Below, one piece after another: positions 1-8,006 of a stretch of 64,000 nucleotides of DNA (position 1 is the stretch's first letter; every line of letters begins with the position of its first letter). A program made the position numbers and the translations under genes. Below the pieces are notes generated by a model. The model did not search any database and had not been told where the DNA came from. It saw nothing but the letters and a program-made list of their open reading frames with translations. The DNA is taken from contig CAKTYU010000002.1 of assembly GCA_934633985.1 (NCBI GenBank), positions 1-64,000 on the forward strand. Direction: 5' to 3'. The DNA comes from an uncultured Clostridia bacterium. Lineage in GTDB: Bacteria; Bacillota; Clostridia; Christensenellales; CAG-138.

Positions 1-96
1 GTGCATGAGTGCAGCTATGACGAGAACGGCACCCGCAGGCAGGACATTGAGATTTATTACAGCTTTGTCGGCAAGATTGACTTGCCCGAAGCCTAA
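1..96 (+). CDS. C-terminal end of a probable large serine recombinase (partial)
   Basis: The window opens inside a reading frame that ends in TAA at 94-96. The 31 visible residues read VHE, a short polar stretch ending in TRRQ, then DIEIYYSFVGKIDLPEA. This resembles the extreme C-terminus of transposon-type large serine recombinases (DUF4368 tails), in which a conserved HE/HA...Q.IDIYY.F.G block closes the protein. The catalytic domain lies left of the window, so the call rests on a short tail. Such recombinases usually lie at one end of an integrative element, so the chromosome junction should be within the next few hundred bases. Confidence 0.55.
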   Translation: MHECSYDENGTRRQDIEIYYSFVGKIDLPEA

Positions 97-103
97 CGCC
101 CGA

Positions 104-136
104 CCTATCCGACACAATGGCCAAGTGCCGGATAGG
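104..136. repeat. Inverted repeat after the recombinase stop
   Basis: CCTATCCG (104-111) and CGGATAGG (129-136) are perfect reverse complements, with a further CAC/GTG pair inside. The repeat starts eight bases after the recombinase stop and is followed by a T-run at about 146-151. It could be a terminator for the recombinase gene or part of the element end. Nothing else is visible between 137 and 212. Confidence 0.4.
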
Positions 137-212
137 AACGGCAAAATTTTTTGCACTTCTATTACTTCTTTATCACACATAAGCAAAGTGCTGGGGCTGT
201 AATTTAAGGATA

Positions 213-239
213 AAAGCCGGAAGGAACCCGGCTTTCTTT
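213..239. terminator. Terminator at the 3' end of the ABC operon
   Basis: AAAGCCGG (213-220) pairs with CCGGCTTT (228-235) around a 7-base loop. Read on the minus strand, the stem is followed by T-rich sequence, which fits termination of the minus-strand operon ending at 275. A shorter T-rich tail also exists on the plus strand. Confidence 0.6.
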
Positions 240-274
240 ATGCAAAATATTATCTCTGTAAGCTGTCGAGGCTG

Positions 275-676
275 CTATTTGGGCAGTCTCTTGCCGCACT
301 TCGGGCAGTACTCAAAGCCGCCGTCCACGCCCTTGCCGCAGTAGGGGCAGAAGGATGAGGAGGAGGTGAAGCCGCTGCCTTGCACGGTATCGTCGCGGTA
401 TTTGCTGCCGCCGAAGCGCTGCTCGAGGGGGTCGGGCTCCTCGCCGTCCTCGGTTATGTCGAAGGAGGAAAAGCGGTTTTTGCCGGTGGCGTTTTTATAG
501 TTGTAGACAGCCTGCACTATGCCCATTATTATGAACAATATGCCGAATAACGGGAAAAAGGCCGGCGCGCCCATTCTTGCCGCCATTATAGTCCAGAATA
601 TGCCGAATATTATTCCGAATACGGAGCCGATAAAGCTAAGTCCGGAAGGGCCTCTGCCCGGCTTGATACTTTTCAT
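275..676 (-). CDS. Small two-TM membrane protein with C-terminal zinc ribbon
   Basis: A 133-residue protein of unknown function. Two hydrophobic segments (about 13-34 and 38-58) are followed by an acidic linker and a C-terminal zinc ribbon with paired cysteines C110/C113 and C124/C127 (CPYCGK and CPKCGK). The ribbon probably faces the cytoplasm; this is inference. It is the last gene of a minus-strand set, 13 bases after the ABC permease, so it is probably co-transcribed and may be an accessory subunit of that exporter. Zinc-ribbon membrane proteins of this type are common beside Firmicutes transporters and usually uncharacterised. Confidence 0.75.
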   Translation of the reverse strand: MKSIKPGRGPSGLSFIGSVFGIIFGIFWTIMAARMGAPAFFPLFGILFIIMGIVQAVYNYKNATGKNRFSSFDITEDGEEPDPLEQRFGGSKYRDDTVQGSGFTSSSSFCPYCGKGVDGGFEYCPKCGKRLPK

Positions 677-689
677 GGTATTTTCTCCT

Positions 690-1985
690 TTACTCGTTTC
701 TTATCGCATTGAGTGGGCTGAGCCGCATCGCCCTGATAGCCGGATAGAGGCCGGAGATCAAAGCGACAGTCACCGAGAAGAGCACCGCGCCCACCGCAAG
801 GTAGAAGGGGATTATGCTCTTGAAGCCGCTGCTCCCCACGAATTTATTTATCACCGCGGAAAGGCCGTAGCTTATGCCCAGGCCCGCGGCGCCGCCGAAG
901 AAGCCTATGTAGGCGGCCTCGGTTAGGAACAGCTCCGCTATGTTTTCCATGCGGCAGCCCAGCACCTTTATTATGCCTATCTCCTTGGTGCGCTCGTATA
1001 TGCTCATCATCATGGTGTTCATTATGCCTATTGCCGCGACCAGCAGCGATACGCCTCCTATTGCGCCCAGCAGGTACTGTATCTGCTGCATCTGCTTTTC
1101 GGCCTGCTTAAGAGCGTCCTGAAGGGAGCTTGTGCCGTATCCCATCTCGTCTATGGCGGCCTTCACCCCGGATACGGCGTCGGTGCTTTCGCACTTTACC
1201 ATGACGCGGTTGTAGTTCTTGGTGTCGAGCTGTATATATTCGCTGTTTTCCTTGGCGAGCTTCTGCACCGCCTCTATATCCATAAGGCAGTACCACGAAA
1301 ACTCGTTATTGTTGGGGGATACCAGGCCTATGGGGTCTACGCGGTAGGTCTTGCCGGGGGCCTGCTGGCTCTCGCCGTCGCCCGGGTTGTTGCCGTAAAT
1401 GTTGTTATAGTCGAAGGTGATCTGGAATTTTGAATCCATGGTGACCTTGGGGTTGCCGTCGCGGTCCACCGCCTGCTTGCCGGTCTTGGGTTCGTAAAAC
1501 CAGCTCAGCACGTCCTGGCTGAGCACTATCTCATAGCTGGAGCTGCCGCGCTTGTACTTGGGGTAGCGGCCCTCCGAAAGCTCTATGCCGAATTCCTCCG
1601 CCACAGAGCTGTCTATCGCCATTATGCTGCAATCGGCTATCCACTTGCCGCTTTTGAGTATGCCGTAGGTCTGTATCTGGGGCATTACCGCCTTTACGCC
1701 GGGTATCTTCCTTATGGTCTCGACCGCCGCCTTGTCCAGCTTTTTCTCGGTGCTGGTGCCGCCGGCGGAGGTTTCACGGTAGCTCCAGCGGCTGACGGTA
1801 ATATTTGTAAGGCTGCCCATGCTGGCATAACTGTCGACGATGGATTTTCTTATGCCTATGCCGAGGCTCATCATAACGACTATGGAGGCGACGCCTATGA
1901 CCATGCCCAGCACGGTGAGCACGGCCCTGAGCTTTCTCCGCCACAGGTTAATGAAGGCGGTCCTTAAAATATCGGTGAAGCGCAT
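690..1985 (-). CDS. MacB/FtsX-type ABC transporter permease
   Basis: A 431-residue permease with the MacB layout: one N-terminal membrane helix (about 20-42), a large extracytoplasmic domain (about 45-295) and three C-terminal helices. The loop YERTKEIGIIKVLG after the second helix is the usual MacB/FtsX cytoplasmic signature that contacts the ATPase. Such mechanotransmission transporters move force, peptides, antibiotics or lipoproteins rather than small solutes through a channel. The gene starts directly after the stop of the secreted partner (1986) and belongs with the ATPase at 3796-4575. The substrate is unknown. Confidence 0.9.
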   Translation of the reverse strand: MRFTDILRTAFINLWRRKLRAVLTVLGMVIGVASIVVMMSLGIGIRKSIVDSYASMGSLTNITVSRWSYRETSAGGTSTEKKLDKAAVETIRKIPGVKAVMPQIQTYGILKSGKWIADCSIMAIDSSVAEEFGIELSEGRYPKYKRGSSSYEIVLSQDVLSWFYEPKTGKQAVDRDGNPKVTMDSKFQITFDYNNIYGNNPGDGESQQAPGKTYRVDPIGLVSPNNNEFSWYCLMDIEAVQKLAKENSEYIQLDTKNYNRVMVKCESTDAVSGVKAAIDEMGYGTSSLQDALKQAEKQMQQIQYLLGAIGGVSLLVAAIGIMNTMMMSIYERTKEIGIIKVLGCRMENIAELFLTEAAYIGFFGGAAGLGISYGLSAVINKFVGSSGFKSIIPFYLAVGAVLFSVTVALISGLYPAIRAMRLSPLNAIRNE

Positions 1986-3776
1986 TTAAATATCGTCCTC
2001 CAGGCTGCGCGCCCTGCGCTTTTTAAGTTGCTTGAGGCCGAAGAAGCCGCCTCCGCCCAGCGCGCCCGCGCCTATGACCCAGCCCCACCAGGGGAAGCCC
2101 TTGGTCTCTTCCACCCCGCCGGGGCATGTCGGGTCGCCGCCCATGCCGTCGCCCTCCGTTCCCTCCATGCCCTCCATGCCGGCATTGGGATCCTCTACAT
2201 GGAGCGTGAAGGGGAGCCGTTCCTCGCCGGGCTCGCCATATACGTCCTCATAGGATATGACTATCGTACCCTGTATATCGCCCGCCACGGACGGTATCAC
2301 GGATATATCCGCCGCCATGGTGGAGCCTGCGCCGAGAGTGCCGCCGAAGTAGCTCTCCTCGAGCTGGAGCCCGTTGCCCTCCACCTCGACGATGCAGTTA
2401 TAAACGCTGGAGCGGCCCATGTTGTACATCTTGATAGACATGCTGGTGCCGGAATTAAGGTAGGATACCTCGTCGTATACCGTGGGTTCGTCGCACTTGA
2501 GCCTGATTTTTTGCAGTATGGGCACGGCTATGGTCTCGTTTGCGGTATGGGCCGCGTTGGTGCTGGCGGATTCATAGCTGAAATCCATGTTGAGGGTATA
2601 CGCCTTTGCCGTCGCGTCGGGCGCGGTCTGGAGGGATACCTTCTGGCTGCTGCTCTGGCCCTTGCCTATCTTGGATATATACAGCGTATTGCTGCCGCCG
2701 CTGGCGGGAACTATGGTCGCGGTCTCGCCCGCGTCCTTTATGTGTATCTGCACGTTTTGCAGGTTGGTGCTTTCGGAGGTGTTCTTTACGGTGAACTCCA
2801 AATCGAAGGTCTCGCCCGCGTATATCTTATCCGAGCTCAGCTTGTAGCTCTCGATTATGAGCTTTGGCACGGAGGTGGTGGTATCCTTGTCGCTGGTGGG
2901 GGAAAGGCCCTTGCGGACGTTTACAAAGAGGTTCACCGTGCCGGTCTTGAGGTCTCCGTCCTCGTTGCGGTAGGTTACGTTGAAGTCCACCTGCTTTACG
3001 CCCACCGTGGCTTTCTTGCTGAGGCGCAGATGGTACAGGAACTCTACCACCTGCCCCCTGCCTATGGAGCCGGGGTAGGAGAGGGTGTAGTCCACAAGGT
3101 CTATGTCGAAGGGGAACTTCTCGATATCGTTGCTGAGCACCGGCGTTACCTTCAGGTCATACACGAAGCCGTTGGTGCAGGTGAGGGGGAGGCGCACGTC
3201 GAGCTGGTCGCCGTAATCGCCCGAGGGCGTAAGCACGCACATGCCGTTGCTGTCAACGCTGGATGTGCGTATGCGGAACTCGCTGTCCTCCTTCTTGGGC
3301 GCTTCGGTAGCGGAAGGGGCGCGGACGATGGAAAAATCATTGCAAACGGCTGTAACCAGTTCGTATGAAGGATTATTGCTGTCACCGTATGGCACGTTAA
3401 AAATAAGCGTGAGAGTACCGGCCGTATTGCCTGACGACGCAAGCGTTGCCGTTATATTTACGGCCTTTTTGCTGTTTTTAGGAATGGTATCATTCCCGGA
3501 GGCAGATATTATGCAGCCTCCGCTTGGCTGTATTGCGGCGAGAATAACGTCATAATCATTGCTTTTATTCTCGATATTTATGGTCATATTGACGGAGCCT
3601 GCGTTCTCCTGAAAAACACGGTTATCCGCGCTTGCTGTAATAAAATTATTTAAGGTTGGTTTTTCTTTTGGAATTGTGATTGTGGGTTTACTATCGTTTC
3701 CATTTTCCGCATACGCAACCGAGCATATCGACAGCGCCATAGCCATGGCAAGTATTATAGTAATAACGCGCTTCAT
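1986..3776 (-). CDS. Secreted, membrane-anchored protein with CARDB/NEW3-like beta domains
   Basis: A 596-residue exported protein. It has an N-terminal signal peptide (about 1-23, ending AYA), a long region of repeated Ig-like beta domains of CARDB/NEW3 character (segments such as FDLEFTVKNTSESTNLQNV), a Gly/Glu/Met-rich linker near 535-560, and one C-terminal helix followed by a basic KKRRAR tail. The topology is therefore outside the cell with a single anchor. It lies between the ATPase and permease genes, where MacB systems of Gram-negatives carry a MacA adaptor. It probably serves as extracellular receptor or adaptor of this exporter; that role is inferred from position. Confidence 0.75.
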   Translation of the reverse strand: MKRVITIILAMAMALSICSVAYAENGNDSKPTITIPKEKPTLNNFITASADNRVFQENAGSVNMTINIENKSNDYDVILAAIQPSGGCIISASGNDTIPKNSKKAVNITATLASSGNTAGTLTLIFNVPYGDSNNPSYELVTAVCNDFSIVRAPSATEAPKKEDSEFRIRTSSVDSNGMCVLTPSGDYGDQLDVRLPLTCTNGFVYDLKVTPVLSNDIEKFPFDIDLVDYTLSYPGSIGRGQVVEFLYHLRLSKKATVGVKQVDFNVTYRNEDGDLKTGTVNLFVNVRKGLSPTSDKDTTTSVPKLIIESYKLSSDKIYAGETFDLEFTVKNTSESTNLQNVQIHIKDAGETATIVPASGGSNTLYISKIGKGQSSSQKVSLQTAPDATAKAYTLNMDFSYESASTNAAHTANETIAVPILQKIRLKCDEPTVYDEVSYLNSGTSMSIKMYNMGRSSVYNCIVEVEGNGLQLEESYFGGTLGAGSTMAADISVIPSVAGDIQGTIVISYEDVYGEPGEERLPFTLHVEDPNAGMEGMEGTEGDGMGGDPTCPGGVEETKGFPWWGWVIGAGALGGGGFFGLKQLKKRRARSLEDDI

Positions 3777-3795
3777 TATTTATTTCTCCTCCGTG

Positions 3796-4575
3796 TTAAG
3801 CTTCCTTCTTTATTTCTTCACTGATCTCGGCCTTGTCGCCCGCGGTCTCATGGCGGTTGTAATGTATATCCGTTATGCGCCCATCCAGTATGTTTATTAC
3901 CTTGTCCGCATACGCCGCCATATTTGGGTCGTGGGTGACCATTATAAAGGTCTTGCCGTGGCTCTTTACCGTCTCGCACATGCTGTGCATCACGTCGTCC
4001 GACGTCTTGGAGTCGAGGTTGCCCGTGGGCTCGTCGGCAAATATTATGTCCGGGTCCGTGACCAGCGCCCGCGCTATGCCGACGCGCTGCTGCTGTCCGC
4101 CGGACATCTGCCCCGGCATGTGATCCATGTGGCTTTCAAGGCCGACGTCCTTTAGCGCCTTCCGTGCCAGCCTCATGCGCTTATCGTAAGGCACCCCTCT
4201 AAACGACAGCGGGAACGCCACGTTTTCAAGGGCGGTGTAGTAGGGCATCAGGTTGAAGGACTGGAATATGAACCCCACGTACTTCTGCCGGAAAAGTATA
4301 AGCTCGGACTGCGTCATCCTTTCAAGGTGCTTGCCGTTTATGACTACCTCGCCGCTGGTCACGGGCTCAAGCCCTGCCAGCATGTTCAAAAGGGTGGATT
4401 TGCCGCTGCCGCTTCGGCCTATTATGCAGCAAAACTCCCCGGGCATTATCTGCAGGTCTATTCCCCTGAGGGCGTGTACGTCAACGCTTCCCACCCGGTA
4501 TACCTTGGTAACGTTGCGAAGGTCTATTATGGGCTTCTGCCCGGTCGGCCTGGTCTCGGTGGATTTGTTTTCCAT
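3796..4575 (-). CDS. ABC transporter ATP-binding protein (MacB/LolD type)
   Basis: A 259-residue nucleotide-binding subunit with the complete ABC set: Walker A GRSGSGKST at 53-61, Q-loop Q105, signature MSGGQQQR at about 157-164, Walker B DIIFADEPTGNLD from 176 and switch H215. The sequence pattern (LNMLAGLE, FADEPTGNLD, IMVTHDPNMA) is typical of LolD/MacB ATPases that pair with FtsX-like permeases. It is first in the operon; an AGGAG lies just before the ATG at 4575. Its partner is the permease at 690-1985. Confidence 0.93.
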   Translation of the reverse strand: MENKSTETRPTGQKPIIDLRNVTKVYRVGSVDVHALRGIDLQIMPGEFCCIIGRSGSGKSTLLNMLAGLEPVTSGEVVINGKHLERMTQSELILFRQKYVGFIFQSFNLMPYYTALENVAFPLSFRGVPYDKRMRLARKALKDVGLESHMDHMPGQMSGGQQQRVGIARALVTDPDIIFADEPTGNLDSKTSDDVMHSMCETVKSHGKTFIMVTHDPNMAAYADKVINILDGRITDIHYNRHETAGDKAEISEEIKKEA

Positions 4576-4749
4576 CGCATTCTACTCCTCATTATGCCAT
4601 ATATGGCTTATCTTGCATTGTAATACGTGACGCGCCACAAATCAAATTAACAATTCATTAATTGTGAAAGTTGTGTGGACAGACTCTGTACATACTTAAA
4701 AAAACGCCGTATCACGGGCTTTTTCGATACTCCCAAATCGGAACTTTAT

Positions 4750-4777
4750 TTGACAGCGGCATGCCCGGGAATATAAT
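4750..4777 (+). promoter_or_regulatory. Sigma-A promoter for the first MATE gene
   Basis: TTGACA (4750-4755), a 16-base spacer and TATAAT (4772-4777), both boxes perfect consensus. It lies 38 bases before the ATG at 4816. The rest of the 4576-4749 gap holds no clear gene. Confidence 0.8.
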
Positions 4778-4815
4778 TATCCTTGTGTATTAAAAAAGGA
4801 AAGAGAATTTGTACG

Positions 4816-6183
4816 ATGGAAAAGAACAACAATTACCTCGGCACAGAGCCCCTCGGAAGGCTGCTTTTCAAGCTCGCCGTGCCCTCCGTGGTAGCCCAGA
4901 TAATAAACATGCTCTACAATATCGTAGACAGGATATATATAGGCCACATGCCGGAGGGCGGCTCTCTCGCGCTGACCGGCCTGGGCGTGTGCATGCCCAT
5001 CATAATGGTGGTGTCCGCATTCGCGGCACTCGTATCCATGGGCGGCGCGCCGCGGGCCTCGATAGCCATGGGCCGGGGCGACAACGGCGGCGCAGAGCGC
5101 ATACTCGGCAACTGTTTTATATTGCAGATAATAATATCGGCCATACTCACCTCGGCGCTCCTGATATGGGATAGGGACCTGCTTCTCGCCTTTGGCGCGA
5201 GCCCGGATACCATAAGCTTTGCCGCAGGGTACATGGACATATACGCCCTCGGGACGATATTCGTGCAGCTCACCCTCGGCATGAACGCATTCATAACCGC
5301 CCAGGGCTTTTCCAAGACCGGCATGTACACCGTGCTGATAGGCGCCGTATCCAATATAATCCTTGACCCCGTGTTCATATTCGGCCTTGATATGGGGGTG
5401 CGGGGCGCGGCGCTGGCCACGGTCATTTCCCAGTGCATATCCTGCTTATGGGTGCTGCTCTTTCTCAGGGGCGAAAAAACCATACTGCGGCTCAAAAAGG
5501 AAAATATGCGCCTTGAGGCCGGGGTCATACTTCCCTGCCTCGCGCTGGGCCTCGCGGCCTTCATAATGCAGTCCAGCGAAAGCATAATATCCGTATGCTT
5601 CAATACCTCGCTGCTCAAGTACGGCGGCAACGTAGCCGTGGGAGCCATGACCATACTCTCCAGCGTAAATATGTTCGCCATGCTGCCACTTCAGGGCCTG
5701 GGCCAGGGCGCGCAGCCCATAGTTAGCTACAATTACGGCGCAAAGGACGCAGGGCGGGTACGCGGCGCTTTCAAGCTGCTGCTAAGATCCAGCCTGATAT
5801 ATGCCGGGGCGCTGTGGCTCATAATAATGCTGTTCCCGCAAGCCTTTACGGGCCTTTTCACCCCAAACGCGGAGCTTGCGGCATTTACACAGGCGGCGAT
5901 GCGGCGCTACTTCGCGGTGATGTTCATGTTCGGCATACAGGTAGCCTGCCAGATGACCTTTACCGCCATAGGCAGCGCAAGGTCCTCCATAGCGGTGGCG
6001 GTGGTGCGAAAATTCGTGCTGCTATTGCCCTTCATATACCTAATGCCCGCAATTTTCCCGGGGGATAAGGCCATGGCTGTGTATCTGGCGGAGCCCGCCG
6101 CGGATCTTATCGCCGTGACCTTTACCGCCATACTGTTCTCGGTGCAGTTCAAAAAGGCGATAGAAAAGCTGCCCAACTCTTAA
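4816..6183 (+). CDS. MATE family multidrug/Na+ (or H+) efflux transporter
   Basis: A 455-residue polytopic protein with the MATE/NorM pattern: repeated blocks of about 12 helices, an N-terminal LGRLLFKLAVPSVVAQI segment, LYNIVDRIYIG, and the internal repeat QGLGQGAQPIVSYNYGAKD. MATE proteins export cationic drugs, dyes or metabolites using a cation gradient. The start is placed at ATG 4816 behind an AAAGGAAAGAG ribosome site; a longer frame from 4783 adds only non-homologous residues. It has its own consensus promoter, so it appears monocistronic. Confidence 0.9.
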   Translation: MEKNNNYLGTEPLGRLLFKLAVPSVVAQIINMLYNIVDRIYIGHMPEGGSLALTGLGVCMPIIMVVSAFAALVSMGGAPRASIAMGRGDNGGAERILGNCFILQIIISAILTSALLIWDRDLLLAFGASPDTISFAAGYMDIYALGTIFVQLTLGMNAFITAQGFSKTGMYTVLIGAVSNIILDPVFIFGLDMGVRGAALATVISQCISCLWVLLFLRGEKTILRLKKENMRLEAGVILPCLALGLAAFIMQSSESIISVCFNTSLLKYGGNVAVGAMTILSSVNMFAMLPLQGLGQGAQPIVSYNYGAKDAGRVRGAFKLLLRSSLIYAGALWLIIMLFPQAFTGLFTPNAELAAFTQAAMRRYFAVMFMFGIQVACQMTFTAIGSARSSIAVAVVRKFVLLLPFIYLMPAIFPGDKAMAVYLAEPAADLIAVTFTAILFSVQFKKAIEKLPNS

Positions 6184-6272
6184 CGGATTATTAAAACACT
6201 GCCGCCGCTTCGGGTGCTATAATGCAGGATAAAGGCATACACTTCATCCTTTGCCTTTTTAAGGAGGAAACA

Positions 6273-7697
6273 ATGAAAAAGCTATTAGCTGCAATTATCG
6301 CCGTAATGCTGTGCGCCGCGGCCTGCGCGCCGAAGGAGCCCGCCGCAGACGCCGCCCCCGGAAGCGAGGGCGTACAGACCGCGCCCGACGGTGCGGAAGC
6401 CGCAGGCGAGTTCATATCCGAGGAGGACGGCGGCAACATAAACGCCATGCTTCCCATAATGGATTCCATAATGCGCTCCATAGGCATCGACAGCGACGCC
6501 AAATACGACAGCAAGAGCGACGAGTTAGTATGGTCCGTGCTGTACCTTACCGGCGTGAACTGGGGCATGAGCATAGAGCCGGAAGCTGCCGAGCCCACCG
6601 TCACCACCGACGAGGAGGGATATGTGACCGTGGCTGCCTCCACGATGGAGGACTATGCTGCCGCCGCCTTTGGCGGAGAGCGCACGCTCCCCAAGATATC
6701 CGGTTCCTTTGCCGAGACCGTGACCGCCGCCGATGGGAGCTATAAGCTGGCCCCCTCCGATATGGGCAATACGATAGCCAGGATAGAGAGCATCGCGCCG
6801 GATGGCAGCACCGTAAAGGTAAGCGTCGGCCTGTATCTGGGCAGCGGCGAGCGCCTGGGCGGCATGGTGTTCACGCTGGAGAAATGCGACAGCGCCGGCC
6901 AGTTCAAGTACTGCGTGACGGCAGCCGTAAACGAAAATGAGCTGGGCATATACCAGTGGAAGGAGGTAAAGCCAGGCAGCGAGGATCACCTTTCCGCCGA
7001 CGGCAAGGCCGATTCCGTAAAATTCACGGTGGCTCAGGATAAGGACAACAATGTGACGGTAAAATTCAACATTGACGGCAAGGAAAGCGCCGATGAGCTT
7101 GGCCCGCTCAGCCTTAATGAGGATTCGATACACGTGGGCGATACCGTGGTCGGCGATGGCTTCACCGAGCTTTACGTCACCGGCGACGCGGCCTCCGACG
7201 ATTACGTAACCTACGTATACCGCGTGCATGGCGGCGAGGTGAAGAAAGCGTCCATAGCCGGCACGGTGCAGGGCGTTTACGGCAACGGCGGCGTGAGCGT
7301 GGAGACCTCCATAGACATCTTGGGCACCCATACCGCCGGCTGCGACTTCATGCTCACAACAGGCGATTCCGGCAACGACTTCGCCTTTGTCCGCAGCAGC
7401 GATTATACCGTCATATATCAGAACTTCTCCGAGGCGTGGGACGATTTCGCGCTTAAGCTGAGCCGCGACGGGCTCAAGCTCATCTTGGGCGACGGCAGCG
7501 CCGCCGAGGGCAAAAAGGGCGATAAGTTCCTCATAATGGGCACCGATATGCAAAGCTATGCGGATCTCATGGCGGAGGACGGCACCACGTCGAAGATAAA
7601 CATTCAGGCATCCGAGGACGAGTACGACTATCTCACATGGAGCATAGACGGCGTATCCGAGAGCGAGTGGTTCGAGGAGCTGGCATACGCGGGCTAA
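6273..7697 (+). CDS. Predicted lipoprotein of unknown function
   Basis: A 474-residue protein starting at ATG 6273 behind AAGGAGG (6261-6267). The N-terminus is a lipoprotein signal: two lysines, a hydrophobic core and an A-A-C lipobox with C18, then an Ala/Glu/Pro-rich spacer. The rest is Asp/Gly/Ser-rich and predicted mostly beta, with no cysteines suggesting metal sites and no family I recognise. It would be anchored on the outer face of the membrane. It follows the MATE gene by about 90 bases, with no clear sign that the two are linked. Confidence 0.75.
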   Translation: MKKLLAAIIAVMLCAAACAPKEPAADAAPGSEGVQTAPDGAEAAGEFISEEDGGNINAMLPIMDSIMRSIGIDSDAKYDSKSDELVWSVLYLTGVNWGMSIEPEAAEPTVTTDEEGYVTVAASTMEDYAAAAFGGERTLPKISGSFAETVTAADGSYKLAPSDMGNTIARIESIAPDGSTVKVSVGLYLGSGERLGGMVFTLEKCDSAGQFKYCVTAAVNENELGIYQWKEVKPGSEDHLSADGKADSVKFTVAQDKDNNVTVKFNIDGKESADELGPLSLNEDSIHVGDTVVGDGFTELYVTGDAASDDYVTYVYRVHGGEVKKASIAGTVQGVYGNGGVSVETSIDILGTHTAGCDFMLTTGDSGNDFAFVRSSDYTVIYQNFSEAWDDFALKLSRDGLKLILGDGSAAEGKKGDKFLIMGTDMQSYADLMAEDGTTSKINIQASEDEYDYLTWSIDGVSESEWFEELAYAG

Positions 7698-7731
7698 AAA
7701 AGTAAAATCCTTTCTTTTACGCAATAACAAT

Positions 7732-7987
7732 AACGGCGCTGCTATATAGCAGCGCCGTTCAGTCTGTCGAAAAACCCAGGGGTTGATAAGGGGCCGCAGC
7801 CCCTTATGGCTTTATTCGGATTTGGCGACATGTGCGGCAAATCCGCAAAAAGCGCTTGCGCAGCAAGGCTTTCCCTGCATTCGGTGCTGGCCGCGCCATA
7901 GGCGCAAGCACCGGATGAAAAAACTCAAAAAAGTGGCGTTCAGCCACTTTTTTGACACTCTAAAAGGCGCTGCTATATAGCAGCGCC
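7732..7987. repeat. Multi-hairpin intergenic element bounded by two near-identical palindromes
   Basis: This fills the 309-base gap between genes. It opens with a perfect 28-base palindrome (7732-7759) and closes with a 22-base palindrome of identical core (7966-7987; core GGCGCTGC-TATA-GCAGCGCC). Between them are at least four more perfect hairpins: 7786-7794/7799-7807, 7817-7824/7838-7845, a nested one at 7882-7888/7907-7913 with inner arms 7893-7897/7901-7905, and 7927-7937/7943-7953. TGTCgAAAAA near 7766 can also pair with TTTTTTGACA near 7948, closing the whole unit. No coding frame is convincing. It resembles a palindromic repeat or MITE-like unit; the last T-rich hairpins may also act as terminators for both flanking convergent genes. 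Confidence 0.7.
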
Positions 7988-8006
7988 GTTAGTCATGCTT
8001 TTTCCG

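Noticed and set aside
2028..3368. Open frame of 446 codons on the plus strand opposite the CARDB-type protein
   Set aside because: Composition is Ala/Gly/His/Tyr-rich as expected for the antisense of a GC-rich gene, with no ribosome site and no domain pattern; the minus-strand gene has a signal peptide and operon context.
6525..7730. Open frame of 401 codons on the minus strand opposite the lipoprotein
   Set aside because: The plus-strand frame has a strong ribosome site and a lipoprotein signal; the antisense frame has neither and runs into the hairpin element.
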